DNA of 53,404 nt from Ruminococcus sp. (GTDB lineage: Bacteria > Bacillota > Clostridia > Oscillospirales > Ruminococcaceae). The notes below the pieces were generated by a model. That model was not told the DNA's origin and did no database searches. It worked only from the letters and a program-made list of their open reading frames with translations. Of the stretch, positions 43,648 through 52,067 are shown piece after piece (within the stretch, counting starts at the first letter, position 1; every line of letters begins with the position of its first letter). The stretch covers positions 1 through 53,404 of the forward strand of contig JAUNOG010000012.1 in assembly GCA_030531185.1 (NCBI GenBank). The letters are read 5' to 3'. The translations under genes and the position numbers were made by a program.

Positions 43648-45306
43648 CTAATTGCTGTAATGTACAGAGGTAATTCTCTGATAAAAATCCTTTTCATCGA
43701 GCGGTTTGTCGTAAACATAGCCCTGAATTCTGTGACAGTTCATTTCTTTAAGCCTGTCACGCTGAATGTCCGTCTCAACGCCCTCGGCAACGATTTCAAG
43801 ACCGATGTCCGCCGCCATATTTATAATGTGCCTGAGTATGACGTTTTCACGTTTGCCTTCGTCCTCCGCCACTTCGGAAACGAAAGACTTGTCAATTTTA
43901 AGCACGTCAACGCATACCGACTGCAAAAGGTGCAGAGAAGAATATCCGATACCGAAATCGTCAATGGCGACAGTAAAATTATTTTTGTGAAGTCCCTTAA
44001 CATAGCCAAGAAGCTTTTTTGTGGCTTCTGCGTCAACCGTTTCTGTCATTTCTATTTCAATAAGCTTGTGGTCAATGCCGTATCTGTCAACGACCTCTGC
44101 TATTCGTTCGACGAGATTTTCGCTGTACAAATGCTCGTTTGAAAAGTTAACGGATATCTTAACAGGCTTTGCGCCGCTGTATATCCACCTACGGATGTTT
44201 TTGCAGGTCTGCTCCAACACATAGAAATCAAGCTGGCAAATAAGGTGCTCCTTTTCAAGGATCTCAATAAAATCTCCCGGAGGTATGATCTTGCCGTCGT
44301 TTATCCAGCGGACAAGAGCCTCGCCGCCGTAAATGGAATTATTGTCCGTATAAACCTTAGGCTGATACATCACAAAGAATTCACCGTTGTCGAGCGCGGA
44401 TTTGAACTTCTGGGAATATTCCTTGTGTTTGATAACCTGCTTTTCGATTTCCTCCGAATAGAAAACGACAGGAGTGCGTGAAATGCTCTTAGCGTAATTG
44501 ACCGTAGCGGAAATTTTATTCATTATCGGACCGAAAGGTTCGTCGGACTGCTGAATTCTGTATATTCCCGCCCTTGCTCTTATATGAAAATTAATACTGC
44601 TGCTTGCAAAATCAACGCTGATATTCGTACCCGCAAGAAAATCCAGAATTTTCTTCTCGTTACTTTTTTTGAAGAAAACAATAAAATTATCTCCGCCCAG
44701 CCGAGCTGCCATTTCGTTGTCGTCAAGCAGACCCATAAGCTTGTGTCCGTACTGAGAAAGTATGCCCACGCCCGTTTTATAGCCTACTTTTTTGGTTATG
44801 TAGTTACAGCCTATTATGTTAAGGAATACAGCCTCATAATCGCTGATTTTACGCTGTACGGTAAGCTGCGAAACAAATTTCTCCAGTTTTTTCAGATTTG
44901 GCATTCTCGTTTCCGTATCGAAAAAATAGAATTCGCCTGCAAGCTTTGATAAGCGTATCTTACCCGACAGATTGTAAGCAAGATTGTTAAGAAAACGAAT
45001 GTCCTCGATCTCCTCTTCGTTCCAGACAGCGCCCTTGCGGTTTGTCCAGGAAAACTCAGCCATTCTTTCATCGCCTGTTCTGCCCGAGTATTTAATTATC
45101 TGTTCACCGAAATCTTCTTTCGGGATACTGTAAAAAATGATCGGTTCCTTATAGAATTTATTTCCTGTAAGCTCTGCTTTAAACTCAGCCGCTCCGTATG
45201 CCTCAGCTACGGGCTTTATGATTTTGCAGAATTTATCGTAGTCGTATCCCCCGATATTTATCAGCTGTTCATAAGCTTTTTTTATTAGTTTAAATTTGTC
45301 TGTCAT
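43648..45306 (-). CDS. c-di-GMP phosphodiesterase with degenerate GGDEF and intact EAL domains
   Basis: 552 residues, no membrane span. An N-terminal sensor-like region (about 1-125) is followed by a GGDEF-like domain (about 130-290) in which the active-site motif is GGDNF, so cyclase activity is unlikely. The C-terminal EAL domain (about 300-545) has EALVRW, VNFSNEHL, EIEMTET, AIDDFGIGYSSL, LKIDKSFV and EIVAEGVET, all the usual metal and catalytic residues, so it should degrade c-di-GMP. I choose ATG 45306 after GAGGTG. It counters the GGDEF protein at 28.6 kb. Confidence 0.92.
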   Translation of the reverse strand: MTDKFKLIKKAYEQLINIGGYDYDKFCKIIKPVAEAYGAAEFKAELTGNKFYKEPIIFYSIPKEDFGEQIIKYSGRTGDERMAEFSWTNRKGAVWNEEEIEDIRFLNNLAYNLSGKIRLSKLAGEFYFFDTETRMPNLKKLEKFVSQLTVQRKISDYEAVFLNIIGCNYITKKVGYKTGVGILSQYGHKLMGLLDDNEMAARLGGDNFIVFFKKSNEKKILDFLAGTNISVDFASSSINFHIRARAGIYRIQQSDEPFGPIMNKISATVNYAKSISRTPVVFYSEEIEKQVIKHKEYSQKFKSALDNGEFFVMYQPKVYTDNNSIYGGEALVRWINDGKIIPPGDFIEILEKEHLICQLDFYVLEQTCKNIRRWIYSGAKPVKISVNFSNEHLYSENLVERIAEVVDRYGIDHKLIEIEMTETVDAEATKKLLGYVKGLHKNNFTVAIDDFGIGYSSLHLLQSVCVDVLKIDKSFVSEVAEDEGKRENVILRHIINMAADIGLEIVAEGVETDIQRDRLKEMNCHRIQGYVYDKPLDEKDFYQRITSVHYSN

Positions 45307-45354
45307 AGTCTTCACCTCAGACATTGTTAACCTACACATTTCCCTCTATAAGTA

Positions 45355-45383
45355 ATTATATTATAATTTTTAGCGAAAATCAA
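45355..45383 (-). promoter_or_regulatory. promoter of the EAL gene
   Basis: Minus-strand TTGATT (45383-45378), a 17-bp spacer and TATAAT (45360-45355). Confidence 0.7.
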
Positions 45384-45642
45384 GAGTTATGTTAAATGTT
45401 CTAAGAATATGTCAAATTTGGAAAATTGCTAAAACGTTTATTGTCACTTTTCCACAAATAAAAAAGCGTATTTATGCTGGACTATAAATATACTAACGTT
45501 ATCAGAAGTCAATGTTCAAATTTTTATATAATTTTGAACTTCACGTAAAGAAAAGTATACACAATACACAAGTATACCGTTGGGAAATTGTGAGATATGT
45601 ACAGCAAATGGGTGTCTGTTAAAATCAATAGTTTTACTGCTC

Positions 45643-45671
45643 TTGATTAAAAATTTAACTTGTGATATAAT
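45643..45671 (+). promoter_or_regulatory. promoter of trpF
   Basis: TTGATT (45643-45648), a 17-bp spacer and TATAAT (45666-45671). Confidence 0.75.
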
Positions 45672-45709
45672 TAATTAAGACATATTCTAAGAAAAAAGGG
45701 GATATTTAT

Positions 45710-46324
45710 ATGAATAGAACACTTGTAAAAATATGCGGATTGACTTCCTGCGCCGAGGCAGGATACCTTAACGAGTACGGCGCAGATTTTGCGGGAATGG
45801 TACTGTTTTTCCCGAAAAGCAAGCGGAATATTACCTTGGATACCGCAAAGGAAATTATGTCCGCATTGAACAAAAATATCAAGAAAGCAGCCGTTACGGT
45901 TTCTCCCACCAAGGAGCAGATATTGCAAATTCAGGAGGCGGGATTTGATTACATTCAGATACACGGCTCGCTCGGCGCAGAAATTTTAGAAACCGTTACC
46001 ATTCCCGTACTGAAAGCCTTTAACGTAAGCGATATGGGTGATTATGAGTTTTATCACTCCTGTCCGAAGGTAGCGGGCTATGTTTTTGACGCGGCGGAGT
46101 ACGGCAGCGGAAAGACGTTTGACTGGGAGCTTATGAAAAATGTTCCGAGGGACGAAAAGCTGCTTTTTCTGGCAGGCGGACTGAATGCGGATAACGTGGG
46201 CGACGCAGTGCGTTTTGTCAAGCCGGACGGCGTTGACGTTTCCTCGGGCGTGGAATTTTCGGACAAATCGGGCAAGGACCCCGAGAAGATCAAAAGTTTC
46301 ATAAGCAATGCAAAAAATGTCTGA
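45710..46324 (+). CDS. trpF: phosphoribosylanthranilate isomerase
   Basis: 204 residues, a TIM-barrel enzyme of tryptophan synthesis. Motifs: LVKICGLTSCAEAGYLNEYG (KICG), IQIHGSLG, FLAGGLNADNV and VDVSSGVE. The ATG follows AAAAGGGG. It stands alone with its own promoter, away from any other trp gene in the window. Confidence 0.93.
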   Translation: MNRTLVKICGLTSCAEAGYLNEYGADFAGMVLFFPKSKRNITLDTAKEIMSALNKNIKKAAVTVSPTKEQILQIQEAGFDYIQIHGSLGAEILETVTIPVLKAFNVSDMGDYEFYHSCPKVAGYVFDAAEYGSGKTFDWELMKNVPRDEKLLFLAGGLNADNVGDAVRFVKPDGVDVSSGVEFSDKSGKDPEKIKSFISNAKNV

Positions 46325-46435
46325 AAAATATAATAAGGCTAAGAATAAAATGTAAAAAAATATTATGGCATTAACAAACAGTACACTTAGAGAAAAGTTT
46401 TTAGAAATATTTTTTGGATAAATAGCCTATTTATA

Positions 46436-46464
46436 TTGACATTTATTTTTTTATATTGTATAAT
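46436..46464 (+). promoter_or_regulatory. promoter of the HTH/coiled-coil protein
   Basis: Consensus TTGACA (46436-46441), a 17-bp spacer and TATAAT (46459-46464). Confidence 0.85.
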
Positions 46465-46568
46465 ATATTCAGATAACGTTTATGCTTTGTAAGCTGAATT
46501 GTTCAGGGGGCAGGGCAGTGAACAGTGTATTTATATGAAAATTATAGTTTCGGAAGGAATGAGTTTCA

Positions 46569-47927
46569 TTGGCGAAGAAAAGCGAAAGCACCAACGAGAA
46601 AATAGTTCGTCTCTATAAGGAGGGACACACAATCGATGAAATTGCCAGAACAATGGCAATTCCAAAGGGTAATATCGCAGGTATACTCGAAAAGTATTTC
46701 CCCGATTATCAGAGCTACGTTCAGCCTGTTATCAATCACCCCGATGTGAGCGAAGAAAAAGAAAAGAGCAAAAAGAGCGTATTCAGTATGAATGTGGGCG
46801 ATTTGCTCAAAAAAGGCAAACGTACCGTTGAAGATGAAACGCCCAAGGTCGCTATCAACCTTGAAATGGACGAAAACGGCTTTGTTGACAGAACTGTGGC
46901 AGGTATGGCTCAGATGCTCAAAAAGGGCAAGCCTTTGGCGGACGTTGCCGAATTTTTTAATAAAGATAAATCCGAAATTAAGGCTGTTCAGGACGTAATG
47001 GACGAGCATTTCAAGAGACAGGAGGCTGCTGCTTCGCCGGCAGAGGATACTGTTGAGGAGACTCCTGCGGAAGAAAAGAGCGTATTCGGCAGAGGCAACG
47101 GATTTACCACAGGTCTTGAGGAGCAAAAGCCTGCAAAGCCGAAGTATACTCCGCCTACATATACAAAGAGAGACGATCCTAAGCCAGTTTCTGCAAGCTA
47201 CGGTCTTGCAGAGGACGCAAAGCCCATTGAAGCTGTAAAGCCTGCCGAGAAACACAATGATCCGATTTCCTTGCTGGATACTCCTAAGCCCACAAAGAAT
47301 ATCGATCTGGTCAAAGAGTCCACAGTTAAGGACAGTGCCGATATCGATCTTGTGGCTGAATCGCAAAAGCCTGCGTCCACCGATATCGACTTGGTCGCTG
47401 AAACATCAGCGCCCGAGGTCCACGAGGTCAAGCTTGTTCCCGACAGCGCAGAGCCTGTAAAGGAGCAGAAGAAGTCGGTAAGTCTTACGGACGAAATGCC
47501 TGAAATGCCGTCGATCGATCCTATCAGTCTTGACGCGCTTGATAAGGAGCTTAAAAGAGCTCCCGCCCCTGTTTCGGATATTCCCGCTATCGGCGGTATT
47601 AATACTAAATCGGCTGATGCCGATATTTCAAAGGAGGATAATTCAGGTATGAGCCCTATGGAAAAAATGAGACAGTTTGCTCAGGAGCAGATTGCGCTTA
47701 ACAATCAGAAGATCGAAGAACTGAAAACAAAGAAGGTTGACGCTGAAAATACTGCATTTGACTGCAACACAAAGGTTGAGGCAATGAAAAAACAGATCGA
47801 GGATATGCAGGCTCAGCTTAAGGTTCTTATTGACGAAAAGACAAAGGCAGGCGATATCGTCGGCGGTATCAATGACGAGATCGAGGCTATCAACAAGGAA
47901 AACGCTGAATACGGCGCATACCTTTAA
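46569..47927 (+). CDS. unknown protein with HTH-like N terminus, IDLV repeats and C-terminal coiled coil
   Basis: 452 residues. Residues about 9-45 (IVRLYKEGHTIDEIARTMAI) look like a helix-turn-helix of the resolvase/sigma-region type, and a second similar stretch lies near 110-135. A Lys/Pro/Glu-rich linker contains four related repeats around 265-320 (IDLVKES, IDLVAES, IDLVAET, VKLVPDS). The last 90 residues are a predicted coiled coil. There is no signal peptide or membrane span. The start is TTG 46569 after GGAAGGA; an ATG at 46559 is out of frame. The family is not recognised; a DNA- or chromosome-organising role is only a guess. Confidence 0.78.
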   Translation: MAKKSESTNEKIVRLYKEGHTIDEIARTMAIPKGNIAGILEKYFPDYQSYVQPVINHPDVSEEKEKSKKSVFSMNVGDLLKKGKRTVEDETPKVAINLEMDENGFVDRTVAGMAQMLKKGKPLADVAEFFNKDKSEIKAVQDVMDEHFKRQEAAASPAEDTVEETPAEEKSVFGRGNGFTTGLEEQKPAKPKYTPPTYTKRDDPKPVSASYGLAEDAKPIEAVKPAEKHNDPISLLDTPKPTKNIDLVKESTVKDSADIDLVAESQKPASTDIDLVAETSAPEVHEVKLVPDSAEPVKEQKKSVSLTDEMPEMPSIDPISLDALDKELKRAPAPVSDIPAIGGINTKSADADISKEDNSGMSPMEKMRQFAQEQIALNNQKIEELKTKKVDAENTAFDCNTKVEAMKKQIEDMQAQLKVLIDEKTKAGDIVGGINDEIEAINKENAEYGAYL

Positions 47928-47967
47928 TTAAATAATACAAGGCAGTCCCGAGATTGTCTAAAAAAAT

Positions 47968-48000
47968 ATCCCCTGAGAAGAAATTTTCTTCTCGGGGGAT
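47968..48000. terminator. bidirectional terminator
   Basis: A long stem (about 47968-47983 with 47985-48000, one T-G mismatch) with an A run before it and T-rich sequence after it. It closes the plus gene and the minus-strand uvrC operon. Confidence 0.85.
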
Positions 48001-48035
48001 TTGTGTTTTTACGGATCATCGGTAGTCGAATACAT

Positions 48036-48289
48036 TTATTTCAATTCGTCGCTGAAGCTCTTTAAATCACGCTTGACTTCATCGGAAAGACGGTTGTACT
48101 CTGTTCCGTCGATAGCCCCTTGGAGCGTATACAGGTGAACCGGACAAACATTGGATAACGGGTTTTTAAGCGCAAAAACGCCTCCTTGCTCCCCAGCTTT
48201 GTAAGTTCCTCCGCTGAACCGATACCGACAGATATGAGCTTTTTTTCAATTTCTTTTCCGATGTTCGGCATAGAACTTAATTCTGCCAT
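48036..48289 (-). pseudogene. TfoX C-terminal-domain protein, frameshifted
   Basis: The frame from ATG 48289 reads ELSSMPNIGKEIEKKLISVG and EELTKLGSKEAFLRLKTRYP, matching the TfoX/Sxy C-terminal domain. After about 48152 the matching sequence moves to another frame: NVCPVHLYTLQGAIDGTEYN and RLSDEVKRDLKSFSDELK, ending with TAA at 48038-48036. A one-base loss in a short A run would explain it. The uncorrected frame gives a 75-residue product with an unrelated tail. Related proteins help control DNA uptake or bind nucleic acid. It is last in the uvrC operon. Confidence 0.78.
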
Positions 48290-48318
48290 AAATGAACCTC
48301 CTCACATTTTACATACTG

Positions 48319-50163
48319 TCACATCATATTATCGATTATATCCTTCAAAGCCCGAGCGGTCTCCTCGTTAACTCCCGCCGTCCTTCGGATATCTTCAAGC
48401 GAGGCTTTTTTCAGCGCCTCCTTGGTTTTGTATGCCATAATAAGTTTTTGCGCTTTCTTTTCGCCAACTCCTTTGACGGAGGTAAGTTCCAGACTGAATG
48501 CGCTTTTGTTCCGTTTGGACTTCTGGTAGGTAATAGCAACTCTGTGTACCTCGTCCTGTATCTCCGTAACCAGATTAAATGCGCAGCGGCTTTTCAGCAG
48601 GGATATCTCTCCGTCTCCCGTGGCGATAGCTCGGGTGCGGTGCTTGTCGTCCTTGACAAGACCGTACAGCGGTACGTCAATGCCCATATCTTTAAGTACA
48701 GGAGCGACAGCATTGACGTGACCGTTACCGCCGTCCAGAAGAATTAGATCGGGCAGAGTTGAAAATCCTTCGTCGGTTTTCTCAAAATAGTTTCTGAAAC
48801 GGCGTTCGATTACCTCCTGCATACAGGCGTAGTCGTTCTGCTCCTCGACGGTTTTGATTGAAAATTTCTTGTAGAATTTCTTGCAGGGACGTCCGTTTTC
48901 AAACACTACCATTCCCGCAACCATATTGGTTGACGCAAGGTTGGATATATCGTAGCACTCTATAAAGCGGGGCGGCTTCGGGAGATTTAAAGCCTTTGCA
49001 AGCTCCTCCAAGCCCGCGACCTCTCTGCCCGTTCTGCCTACCTTTACCGAAATGAATTCGTTGGCGTTGCTTTTGGCAAGAGTAGTAAGCCTTAGTAAGT
49101 GTCCTTTTTTCGGTACAGCTATACGAACTGCGTGTTTGTATTTTTCACGCAGGAACTGTTCCAAAAGCTCGGGATTTTCAATTTCCTCGTCCAGTAAGAT
49201 CGTTTTGGGCGCGGTATCCTTCATAGAATAAAATCGTAGCAGAAAATCCTCAAGCATTTTGCCCGAGTCCTCTTTTTCGCCGAGAAAATAGTCCGCCTTG
49301 TCAACAAGCCTGCCGCCTCGGTACATTATTACGCTTGCGCAGGCGACCTCCACATTCTGCGACATAGCGATAATATCGCAGTCGGGAATTGTTTCGTCAA
49401 TTATCTTCTGATTTTCTGCGGCTTTCTGTATCGCCGCGATCCTGTCGCGGAGCTTTGCCGCAAGCTCAAATTCAAGATTTTCAGCCGCGCGCTCCATTTC
49501 TGCAGTAAGCCTTTCAACCGACTGCGCCGAACCGTTTTTGATATAGTCTACAGCCTGAGAAACTGTTTCTCTGTATTCCTTTTCTGTAAATTGACCCGTG
49601 CAAACGCCCATACAGCGCTTGATATGATAATTAAGACAGGGACGCGCCTTTCTGAAATCCCTCGGGAAAACTCTGTTGCAGGTAGGAAGTCTGAAAACCT
49701 TATTTGCCTCTTCGACAGCCTGTTTGACCGCATAGGAGCTCATATACGGACCGATATATTCCGCCGTGTTGTCAAACTTCTGCAATGTCGCCTGAAGTCT
49801 TGGAAAAGGCTCGTCGGTAACACGAATATAGCTGTAGCCCTTGTCGTCCTTGAGCAGGATATTATACTTAGGCGTGTGGAGCTTTATCAGCGAGCATTCA
49901 AGCACCAGCGCCTCAAACTCCGAGTCGGTAACGATAAATTCATAGTCGTTCACATTTGAAACCATTTTCCAGACCTTGGGCAGATGATCCTGTCCTTTGC
50001 GGAAATATGAAGTCACGCGGTTGCGCAGATTTTTCGCTTTTCCTATATATATTATTTTACCCGACTTGTCCTTCATAATATAGCACCCGGGGGAGGTCGT
50101 AAGCTTTGACGTTTTATCCCTCAGGTAGGGAAGCCGTGGATTGTGTTCGTCTGTAATGTACAT
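48319..50163 (-). CDS. uvrC: excinuclease ABC subunit C
   Basis: 614 residues. UvrC makes the two incisions around DNA lesions in nucleotide excision repair. In order: GIY-YIG nuclease (PGCYIMKDKSGKIIYIGKAK, about 20-95), a Cys-containing linker, the UVR motif (about 200-235), an RNase H-like nuclease with IECYDISNL and LILLDGGNGHVNA, and C-terminal helix-hairpin-helix repeats (VKGVGEKKAQKL). I choose ATG 50163 after AAGGAG. It follows the nucleotidyltransferase gene by 10 bp. Confidence 0.96.
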   Translation of the reverse strand: MYITDEHNPRLPYLRDKTSKLTTSPGCYIMKDKSGKIIYIGKAKNLRNRVTSYFRKGQDHLPKVWKMVSNVNDYEFIVTDSEFEALVLECSLIKLHTPKYNILLKDDKGYSYIRVTDEPFPRLQATLQKFDNTAEYIGPYMSSYAVKQAVEEANKVFRLPTCNRVFPRDFRKARPCLNYHIKRCMGVCTGQFTEKEYRETVSQAVDYIKNGSAQSVERLTAEMERAAENLEFELAAKLRDRIAAIQKAAENQKIIDETIPDCDIIAMSQNVEVACASVIMYRGGRLVDKADYFLGEKEDSGKMLEDFLLRFYSMKDTAPKTILLDEEIENPELLEQFLREKYKHAVRIAVPKKGHLLRLTTLAKSNANEFISVKVGRTGREVAGLEELAKALNLPKPPRFIECYDISNLASTNMVAGMVVFENGRPCKKFYKKFSIKTVEEQNDYACMQEVIERRFRNYFEKTDEGFSTLPDLILLDGGNGHVNAVAPVLKDMGIDVPLYGLVKDDKHRTRAIATGDGEISLLKSRCAFNLVTEIQDEVHRVAITYQKSKRNKSAFSLELTSVKGVGEKKAQKLIMAYKTKEALKKASLEDIRRTAGVNEETARALKDIIDNMM

Positions 50164-50173
50164 TTGGTTCTCC

Positions 50174-50929
50174 TTAATCAAATTCTGTAAGCTTATCTTC
50201 CAGCACGTCGGCGAAAAGCTGAACGCTGTCTCCCAAACGTTCGGAATAGTCCTGCAATACGGGATTATCATTAAAAAGCTTAGGGTTGTTTCTTATGCTT
50301 ACAGCCGTCGCCAGAGCCTGCATATCGGGACAAAGTCCGTTTTCCAAAGCCCATTCTCCCGCCGCCGTTTTGGATACCACAACGCCGTTTTTCAGCACAT
50401 ACAGTCCTCGAGCTATATCCAGAAGCCAGCCGTAGGAGTAGATACTCCGTCCCGTAGTTACGGCGTGTTTCCGTATCGTTTCCAGATGAGCCGCAACGCC
50501 TTGCCTGAGTTCTGAAAATTTAGGGACCTCAAAAAAATCCCGCAGATCGTCTCCGAAAAGCAGGATTGCGTTTTCCGCAAGCTGATATCTGCAAAAGCAG
50601 TCGGGAGTAAAACTGTCGATGATTTTTGATTTTCCCGTACCCCAGTAAACGACCTTTTCTTTTCTGTGCTCGAAAAATCCTCCTTGGGATATAAAAACGC
50701 CCTCAAACAGCCTGAAATATGGGTTATCGGGCTGATGTTCCCGCAAAGTGAGTAGTTTTTCCGCTTGAACGTCCTCCAAAGGAGCTTTTGTCAAACATAT
50801 AAAATCAATGTCGCTCCAGCCAATTCTGAAATCGTTGTCCGTTACAGAGCCGTAAAGATAGATTGACGGATCAGCGTTCCACAGCACACTAAGTATTTCA
50901 TTAATCCCGGAGATTACAGCGTCGTTCAT
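50174..50929 (-). CDS. nucleotidyltransferase of the aminoglycoside-adenylyltransferase type
   Basis: 251 residues. The N-terminal YLYGSVTDNDFRIGWSDIDF is the nucleotidyltransferase GS-x(n)-DxD metal site. The helical C-terminal part resembles the AadA C-terminal (DUF4111-type) domain, with GWLLDIARGLYVLKNG and SKTAAGEWAL. Sequence similarity to resistance enzymes is only general, so resistance should not be assumed. The ATG follows GAAGGTG. It lies in the HTH-membrane-uvrC operon. Confidence 0.8.
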   Translation of the reverse strand: MNDAVISGINEILSVLWNADPSIYLYGSVTDNDFRIGWSDIDFICLTKAPLEDVQAEKLLTLREHQPDNPYFRLFEGVFISQGGFFEHRKEKVVYWGTGKSKIIDSFTPDCFCRYQLAENAILLFGDDLRDFFEVPKFSELRQGVAAHLETIRKHAVTTGRSIYSYGWLLDIARGLYVLKNGVVVSKTAAGEWALENGLCPDMQALATAVSIRNNPKLFNDNPVLQDYSERLGDSVQLFADVLEDKLTEFD

Positions 50930-50943
50930 TTATACACCTTCGA

Positions 50944-51405
50944 TCACATAGTTTTCTTATAATAAAAGATTAGAGCAAAATGTACCGCATTCATAAATAC
51001 CAGCGCACCCAAGAGCGTAAAAAATACTACGCTGCTGAAATATCCAGAAATTATAGCGGCAAGCAGCATTGGATAGCACCAAGCCATAAACAGATTATGC
51101 CCCGATTTTTCGCAGATAGCCTTGGAACGTTCGTCGGTTTCGCCTATGTACATATGTTTCAGCTTGTCTCTGCTTTTCAAAGCGGAAAGCATTTTTACTA
51201 TGCTGAAAACGGCTGCCAGCATAAGAGCGGTGAAAAGTCCGAATTGAAATCCGCTGAGAAAATCGCCGAAATCGCCTTTGGGGCCGAAGCTGTCAAAAAC
51301 TCCTGTAAGACCGCTGATAAACACTGCGGCGGCGATAATGACGATAACGGCTGTGTATGTCATTCTGAAAATTAGCCTTGATCTGTATTTTTCCATAGTT
51401 TCCAT
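50944..51405 (-). CDS. small membrane protein paired with an XRE regulator
   Basis: 153 residues with four hydrophobic segments (about 14-34, 50-72, 105-122, 126-148). A cytoplasmic-type loop has LKHMYIGETDERSKAICEKSG, reminiscent of DUF2178-like membrane proteins that are often encoded beside a short XRE regulator. I choose ATG 51405, which lies one base after the regulator's stop and 6 nt after its overlapping GGAGGAAC site. Function unknown. Confidence 0.8.
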   Translation of the reverse strand: METMEKYRSRLIFRMTYTAVIVIIAAAVFISGLTGVFDSFGPKGDFGDFLSGFQFGLFTALMLAAVFSIVKMLSALKSRDKLKHMYIGETDERSKAICEKSGHNLFMAWCYPMLLAAIISGYFSSVVFFTLLGALVFMNAVHFALIFYYKKTM

Positions 51406-51406
51406 T

Positions 51407-51613
51407 TTAAAGTTCCTCCACATCGGAAAAATCGAAAATCTCCTCGATAGTCATATTGAAATAGCGGGCTATCTTATATGCAAGCACCAGAGAGGCGGTG
51501 TATTTTTCACATTCAAGGGACGTAATAGTCTGCCTTGTTACGCCCACAGCGAGAGCAAGCTCGTCCTGAGAAATTTTATTCTTTTTCCGCAGTTCACGTA
51601 TTTTTGATTTCAT
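51407..51613 (-). CDS. short XRE-family regulator
   Basis: 68 residues, a single helix-turn-helix: IRELRKKNKISQDELALAVG, VTRQTITSLECEKYTASLVL, FNMTIEEIFDF. This is the short YozG/YgzD-like type. It heads an operon with the membrane protein, nucleotidyltransferase, uvrC and the tfoX-like gene. Its ribosome binding site is weak. Direct repeats around the promoter may be its own binding sites. Confidence 0.9.
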   Translation of the reverse strand: MKSKIRELRKKNKISQDELALAVGVTRQTITSLECEKYTASLVLAYKIARYFNMTIEEIFDFSDVEEL

Positions 51614-51640
51614 TATATCACAACCTGTTTTGCTTAGTTA

Positions 51641-51671
51641 ACTTTGCAAAAACAGTATAGCATACTTTGCA
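51641..51671. promoter_or_regulatory. direct repeats flanking the XRE operon -10
   Basis: ACTTTGCA occurs at 51641-51648 and 51664-51671, 23 bp apart (about two helix turns), on either side of the -10 (51654-51659). Such spacing suits a dimeric autoregulator. Confidence 0.45.
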
Positions 51672-51682
51672 GGAAAAGTCAA
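51654..51682 (-). promoter_or_regulatory. promoter of the XRE-uvrC operon
   Basis: Minus-strand TTGACT (51682-51677), a 17-bp spacer and TATACT (51659-51654). Confidence 0.75.
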
Positions 51683-51764
51683 GGGAAGAGGTAAGAAAAA
51701 GCGCTCAGCGGAACAGAATGAAAAGTGCGCACGAAACGATGACGTGAGTTAAAAAGCGGAGGGT

Positions 51765-51960
51765 CAAGCCCGCCGCCGGAGGGCTTGCGAGGGTTCAAAG
51801 GGGCGAGGAGCCCCTTGCGGGTGCAGGGCAGAGCCCGCTCGCCTCCGCAGAGGCGAAATCCCCTGCTGGCGGCTAGAAGATTAGAGACTAGAATGAAAAG
51901 TCCCGACAAGCGGCAATATATGCGGGTCAGTGAGACGGATAATATCCGCCTCTATTCTAT
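51765..51960. repeat. GC-rich multi-hairpin repeat region
   Basis: Four successive stem-loops: CAAGCCC/GGGCTTG (51765-51787), GGGGC/GCCCC (51800-51814), GCGGG/CCCGC (51817-51838) and GCCTC/GAGGC (51841-51854). A TAGA-rich stretch (about 51872-51892) and a 17-mer at 51935-51951 follow; the 17-mer also occurs exactly inside the element before cls (21007-21023). The region is much more GC-rich than other spacers. A minus-strand open frame across it looks spurious. Confidence 0.5.
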
Positions 51961-51996
51961 CCCAAAACATATCAGGTTCAGGTCAAATCGTTTTGC

Positions 51997-52025
51997 TTGA
52001 CAAATATACGATAACGTGCTATACT
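51997..52025 (+). promoter_or_regulatory. promoter of tyrA
   Basis: Consensus TTGACA (51997-52002), a 17-bp spacer and TATACT (52020-52025). Confidence 0.85.
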
Positions 52026-52067
52026 TTATTACATAAAAGCATAAAAGTGCGGAAGGACTTGATATAA

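Larger units (their letters stand above)
45307..45709. other. divergent intergenic region between the EAL gene and trpF
   Basis: About 400 bp, AT-rich, with a promoter for each gene (45355-45383 minus, 45643-45671 plus). No trp leader peptide, T-box or other structured leader is visible before trpF. The middle part (45384-45640) holds nothing I can identify. Confidence 0.5.

Noticed and set aside
46559-46618. 19-codon ATG frame overlapping the start of the HTH/coiled-coil gene
   Set aside because: Its ATG is only 2-3 nt from the ribosome binding site, and the long TTG frame has the coding character.
48149-48154. Programmed -1 frameshift in the TfoX-like gene
   Set aside because: The bases do not form a slippery heptamer and no stimulatory structure is obvious; a deletion or read error is simpler.
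51608-51618. TATAAT next to the XRE start codon as its promoter
   Set aside because: It would place the transcript start inside the gene. A better promoter lies at 51654-51682.
51679-51909. 76-codon minus-strand frame in the GC-rich repeat
   Set aside because: It is built from hairpin sequence and has no ribosome binding site; it looks spurious.
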